Assembly: GCF_016859285.1 (NCBI RefSeq)
Contig: NC_053410.1
Location: 23,451,558-23,515,557, forward strand
Direction of reading: 5' to 3'
Length of the DNA stretch: 64,000 nt
From: Xiphias gladius
Lineage: Eukaryota; Chordata; Actinopteri; Istiophoriformes; Xiphiidae
Shown here piece by piece: positions 63,715 to 64,000 of the stretch; the stretch's first letter is position 1, and each line of letters begins with the position of its first letter. The notes under the pieces were generated by a model, which saw only the letters and a program-made list of their open reading frames with translations, had not been told where the DNA came from and did not search any database. The translations under genes were made by a program, and so were the position numbers.

Positions 63715-63955
63715 ATGTTGAGAAGAACAATAGTAGTAGTAGCGGCAGCAGTATTAGTAATAGTTGTAGATGTAGGTGCAACAGTGATGGTAATAGCAGC
63801 AAGTGTTTGTAGTAGTAGTAGTAGAATTGTTCATAGTAATCGTCTTTACTGTATAGTAATAGTAGTTATGGCAATGGTCAATACTGCAGTAGCGAACACA
63901 GTAGTAGTAACAGGGATAGTAATGGATTCCTATACTACTTTTTGTACAATGTAAA
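63715..63955 (+). repeat. Degenerate (TAG)n/(AGT)n trinucleotide array
   Basis: Runs such as TAGTAGTAGTAGTAG inside a longer imperfect array. The 98-codon open frame over it is compositional. Confidence 0.85.
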
Positions 63956-64000
63956 CTACTAGCTATGTGTTATTGCATTAATTAAATCCTTCATAGAATC

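Larger units (their letters stand above)
30400..64000. other. Gene-poor half of the window: no exon assignable to a known family
   Basis: Upstream of ina I find no coding block I can match to a protein family, apart from retroelement remnants. Long open frames here are mostly microsatellite translations. Unassigned stretches with nothing notable: 32.0-34.8, 37.4-38.9, 44.5-46.3, 50.2-52.2, 52.4-53.3, 54.6-55.4, 57.4-59.2, 60.7-61.9 and 62.7-63.6 kb. The interval may be intergenic or contain large introns of a gene whose exons are too small or unfamiliar to recognise by eye. Confidence 0.6.

Noticed and set aside
1..64000. CRISPR array, operon, phage or other bacterial-type system
   Set aside because: No regularly spaced direct repeats with unique spacers, no dense tandem ORFs; the window is clearly vertebrate nuclear DNA.

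Overview
The window looks like nuclear DNA of a percomorph-type teleost fish. It is AT-rich, has many long (CA/GT)n tracts, tRNA-derived SINEs, Tc1-like transposons, MITEs and the GCTAACATGC-type interspersed repeat familiar from spiny-rayed fish, and its genes are split into small exons with GT-AG introns. No bacterial, phage or CRISPR-like features were seen.

Three protein-coding genes can be read, all in the first 30.3 kb. (1) The 3' part of an rnf122-like membrane RING-H2 E3 ligase gene (+, 1303-3491), whose signal/TM exons lie upstream of the window. (2) pcgf6 (+, 14515-23292), complete in 10 coding exons: a Polycomb-group RING finger protein of variant PRC1.6, with a RING domain and a C-terminal RAWUL domain. 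Its introns carry two decayed Tc1-like transposons in opposite orientations. (3) ina, alpha-internexin-like neuronal intermediate filament (-, 30251-25616), complete in 5 coding exons. pcgf6 and ina are tail-to-tail with candidate poly(A) signals about 0.6 kb apart. As I recall it, this is the INA/PCGF6 arrangement of human 10q24, which supports both calls.

Region by region: 0-1.3 kb intron plus a small palindromic MITE; 1.3-5.2 kb rnf122-like exons and 3'UTR; 5.2-14 kb intergenic and repeat-dense (percomorph repeat, a SINE sitting between inverted-repeat arms, a second SINE, two adjacent MITEs, AAT and GA repeats); 14-24.2 kb pcgf6; 24.8-30.3 kb ina; 30.4-64 kb, about 34 kb with no exon I can name. 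That last part holds microsatellites, a hAT-like element, a Penelope-like/GIY-YIG retroelement fragment, two CpG- or CCAAT-rich promoter-like patches (39.8-41.7 kb and 48.7-48.95 kb), a few orphan exon-like blocks, and AT-rich stretches that could be conserved enhancers (49.5 kb, 60.1 kb, 62.4 kb).

No new multi-gene system was found. The most interesting signals are in ina: two introns, at the head/rod boundary and within the rod, that the usual type IV neurofilament gene plan lacks, both placed after CAG codons; a GC-AG intron; and a perfect 17-bp hairpin just downstream of that GC donor. The unexplained promoter-like clusters in the gene-poor half come next.
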